Made by a program: the position numbers and the translations under genes | Source of the DNA: Actinomycetes bacterium | GTDB taxonomy: Bacteria; Actinomycetota; Acidimicrobiia; Acidimicrobiales; Microtrichaceae | Length of the DNA: 5,902 bases | Direction of reading: 5' to 3' | NCBI GenBank assembly: GCA_023423475.1 | Contig: JAFAFN010000553.1 | Location: 1 to 5,902 of the forward strand | Shown here: piece by piece, positions 4,231 through 5,902 of the stretch | How the letters are laid out: each line of letters begins with the position of its first letter | Position numbering within the stretch: position 1 is the stretch's first letter | Notes under the pieces: model-generated | Seen by the model: the letters and a program-made list of their open reading frames with translations, nothing else | Database searches by the model: none | What the model was told of the DNA's origin: nothing

Positions 4231-5628
4231 GTGCAGGACGACGAGACCACGGGAGCACCCGACGAGGGTGCCGCCGGCGACCAAGCACCTGACGAGGTCG
4301 TGCCGGACGAGCTCGAACGACTCCGCGCCGAGAACGAGGCCTTGCGACAGCAGGTGGACGCGGACGTCGCCGCGGGCCACGAGGTCCGCTCGCACCGGCG
4401 TCGTGCGTTCACCTCGGTGGTCTTCGTCGTCATCGGCGCGCTGCTCCTCCCGATGGCGGCAGCGACCCTGTGGACCCGCAACCAGCTGCTCGACACGGAT
4501 CGCTACGTCCGCACCGTCGAGCCACTCGCCTCGGACCCGGTGGTCACCTCGGCGCTCTCGGCGCGGATCACCTCGGCGGTCACGAAGGAGCTCGACATCA
4601 AGTCGCTCGCCGCCGAAGCGCTCCCCGAGAAGGCCGCCTTCCTCGCCGCGCCGATCGCGTCGGGTGCCGAGAACCTGATCCACCAGGCCGCCAACCGGAT
4701 CGTCGACAGCGAGCAGTTCCGGACGCTGTGGGTCGAGGCCAACCGCCGCGGGCACGATGCGCTGGTCGCCGTCGTCACCGGCAAGGACGGCAAGGTCGTC
4801 TCGACCAAGGACGGCAAGGTCATCATCTCGCTCGGTCCCGTGGTGAAGGAGGTGCTCGACGCCGTCGACCGGCAGTTCGGCATCGACATCTCGTCGCGCA
4901 TCCCGACCGACCGCATCAACGTCGACTTCGAGATCATCGACTCACGGCAGCTCGCACAGGCCCAGTCCTACGTCCGCCTGCTCGATCGTGTGTCGTGGTT
5001 CAGCGTCCTGCTGGCACTCGGGTTCCTGGCCGCCGCGGTCGCCGTGGCGCCGAACCGTCGCAAGGGGGTCCTGAGGGTCGGTCTCGGCGTCACGATCTCG
5101 ATGTTCCTCACGTTGGTCGCCCTCGCCTTCGCCCGTGACGTCTACCTCGCCAACCTGCCCGAGGCGGTGCAGCGGGCGGACGCCGCGGCGGTGATCTACG
5201 ACACGCTGCTGCGCTACTTCGTCCAGACGCTGCGGGTCCTGCTCGCACTCGGCGTCGTGCTGCTCGCCGCCGCATGGCTGGTCGGACCCTCGTCGGTCGC
5301 ACGTCGGCTCAGAGGTTGGTGGGACGCGGCCCTCGGTCGCGGCGCGACCGGCATCGGCGACAACGTGGACCTTGGTCCCGTGCCCGCGTTCGTCGCCCGG
5401 CACCTGGGAGTGCTCCGAGCGGTGATCCTGATCGCCGCAGCCTTCACGCTGGTCGTCTGGAACCTGCCCACGGGCAAGGTCGTCGTCGTGATCGCGCTCT
5501 GCACGCTCATCCCGCTGGCCCTGGTCCAGCTGCTCGCCGGTGCCGGTCGCACGGCCGAGGCCGCCGCACTCGACGCTGCCGAGGGCGGCCCGGAGCAGGC
5601 GGCCGAGGAAGCAGCTGCATCGACGTGA
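4231..5628 (+). CDS. Conserved actinobacterial multi-pass membrane protein with large extracytoplasmic domain
   Basis: The predicted protein has 465 aa. Residues 1-55 are acidic and cytosolic, with a short coiled-coil-like stretch (LERLRAENEALRQQV, 28-42). Predicted membrane segments are about 59-81, 255-273, 280-301, 334-352, 392-411 and 415-437. Between the first and second lies a ~170-residue domain, probably outside the membrane, that begins DTDRYVRTVEPLASDPVV (88-105). That motif recurs in uncharacterised actinobacterial membrane proteins. The domain carries the pair GKDGKVV/TKDGKVI (184-198) before LGPVV. The C-terminus is Ala/Glu-rich and cytosolic. I recognise no catalytic or transport motif and assign no function. 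The GTG at 4231 is preferred because GAGGGAG (4218-4224) lies 6 nt upstream; an in-frame GTG at 4216 would overlap that site. The frame stays open to 3967, but that part crosses the pirin gene. The stop overlaps the next gene's GTG by 4 bp, implying co-translation. Confidence 0.85.
   Translation: MQDDETTGAPDEGAAGDQAPDEVVPDELERLRAENEALRQQVDADVAAGHEVRSHRRRAFTSVVFVVIGALLLPMAAATLWTRNQLLDTDRYVRTVEPLASDPVVTSALSARITSAVTKELDIKSLAAEALPEKAAFLAAPIASGAENLIHQAANRIVDSEQFRTLWVEANRRGHDALVAVVTGKDGKVVSTKDGKVIISLGPVVKEVLDAVDRQFGIDISSRIPTDRINVDFEIIDSRQLAQAQSYVRLLDRVSWFSVLLALGFLAAAVAVAPNRRKGVLRVGLGVTISMFLTLVALAFARDVYLANLPEAVQRADAAAVIYDTLLRYFVQTLRVLLALGVVLLAAAWLVGPSSVARRLRGWWDAALGRGATGIGDNVDLGPVPAFVARHLGVLRAVILIAAAFTLVVWNLPTGKVVVVIALCTLIPLALVQLLAGAGRTAEAAALDAAEGGPEQAAEEAAAST
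4783..4821 (+). repeat. 15-bp direct repeat within the membrane-protein ectodomain
   Basis: AAGGACGGCAAGGTC occurs exactly at 4783-4797 and 4807-4821, a 24-bp period that keeps frame. It encodes the paired KDGKV segments of the predicted ectodomain, probably two strands of a hairpin with Asp-Gly turns. It could be a recent in-frame duplication or selected structural repetition. Confidence 0.6.
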
Positions 5629-5902
5629 CCGTCGCCGTCGTCGGTGGCGGCCCGGCAGGGATGATCGCCGCCGAGCGCCTCGCGGAGGCAGGGCTCGACG
5701 TCGTGCTGTTCGAGGCGAACGCCGCACTGGGTCGCAAGTTCCTCGTGGCGGGTCGTGGTGGCCTGAACCTCACCCACAGCGAAGGCATCGAGCCGTTCCT
5801 CACCCGCTACGGCGACGCGGCTGCGGTGCTCGAGCCGTACCTGCGGGCCTTCGACGCCGATGCGCTCGTGGCGTGGTGCGAGGGACTCGATCAGCCCACG
5901 TT
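5625..5902 (+). CDS. NAD(P)/FAD-dependent flavoprotein, PP_4765/HI0933 (YhiN-like) family, 3' partial
   Basis: The first 92 residues of a flavoprotein are present; the frame runs open off the right edge. A Rossmann dinucleotide-binding motif opens it, VAVVGGGPAGMIAAERL (3-19), with E30 (VLFEA) placed to bind the adenosine ribose. GRKFL (36-40) and VAGRGGLNLTHSE (41-53) follow, the signature of the HI0933-like flavoproteins and closest to the PP_4765 subfamily, which reads GGLNLTHSE where YhiN reads GGGRCNxTN. Members are about 400 aa, so roughly three quarters is missing. The biochemical role of this subfamily is unknown; it is presumably a cytosolic FAD enzyme. The GTG start overlaps the upstream stop as GTGA (5625-5628). 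No good Shine-Dalgarno sits at normal distance (GAGGAA is about 14 nt away), so translational coupling to the membrane-protein gene is likely. Confidence 0.9.
   Translation, partial: MTVAVVGGGPAGMIAAERLAEAGLDVVLFEANAALGRKFLVAGRGGLNLTHSEGIEPFLTRYGDAAAVLEPYLRAFDADALVAWCEGLDQPT

Noticed and set aside
3447..4292. Long + strand open frame (281 codons) opposite pirin
   Set aside because: Antisense to pirin and running across the divergent spacer; composition is shadow-like and it conflicts with the membrane-protein start.

Overview
The window is GC-rich, densely packed bacterial chromosome with strong G/C preference at third codon positions. The gene content points to Actinomycetota: a Cds1-type L-cysteine desulfhydrase, an actinobacterial-style multi-pass protein with a 'TDRYVRTVEPLASDP' ectodomain motif, and a small UBP zinc-finger protein. 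Acidimicrobiia or a similar deep lineage is possible, but that is inference. I see no tRNA, rRNA, CRISPR array, integrase or transposase gene. The content reads as core or near-core chromosome rather than an island.

Layout from left to right: (1) the 3' part of a PEBP/YbhB-like gene on + (1-427). (2) Five bases away and convergent, a 259-aa HD-domain protein on - (433-1212) that looks like the C-terminal half of a CCA-adding enzyme without its nucleotidyltransferase head. (3) A 166-bp divergent spacer. (4) A 95-aa UBP-type zinc-finger protein on + (1379-1666). (5) A 64-bp convergent spacer filled by a degenerate ~20-bp tandem repeat. (6) A compact three-gene operon on -, transcribed pirin (4013-3303), marR (3306-2839), cds1 (2828-1731), with an ATGA overlap and then a 10-bp gap. 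(7) A 217-bp divergent spacer with several small inverted repeats. (8) A 465-aa membrane protein on + (4231-5628), overlapping by 4 bp (GTGA) the start of a PP_4765/HI0933-type flavoprotein (5625 to the window end, partial).

The most coherent functional unit is pirin-marR-cds1. Cds1 enzymes turn L-cysteine into H2S, pyruvate and ammonia. Pirins are cupin metalloproteins, some with quercetinase activity. MarR proteins usually autoregulate their own operon from the divergent spacer. Together they suggest a regulated cysteine/sulfide or redox-stress module; this is inferred from gene order, not proven. The membrane protein and flavoprotein are probably co-translated, but no joint function can be read from the sequence. 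I found no clearly new multi-gene system. The points most worth a second look are the operon, the headless CCA-like HD protein and the tandem repeat at 1658-1728.
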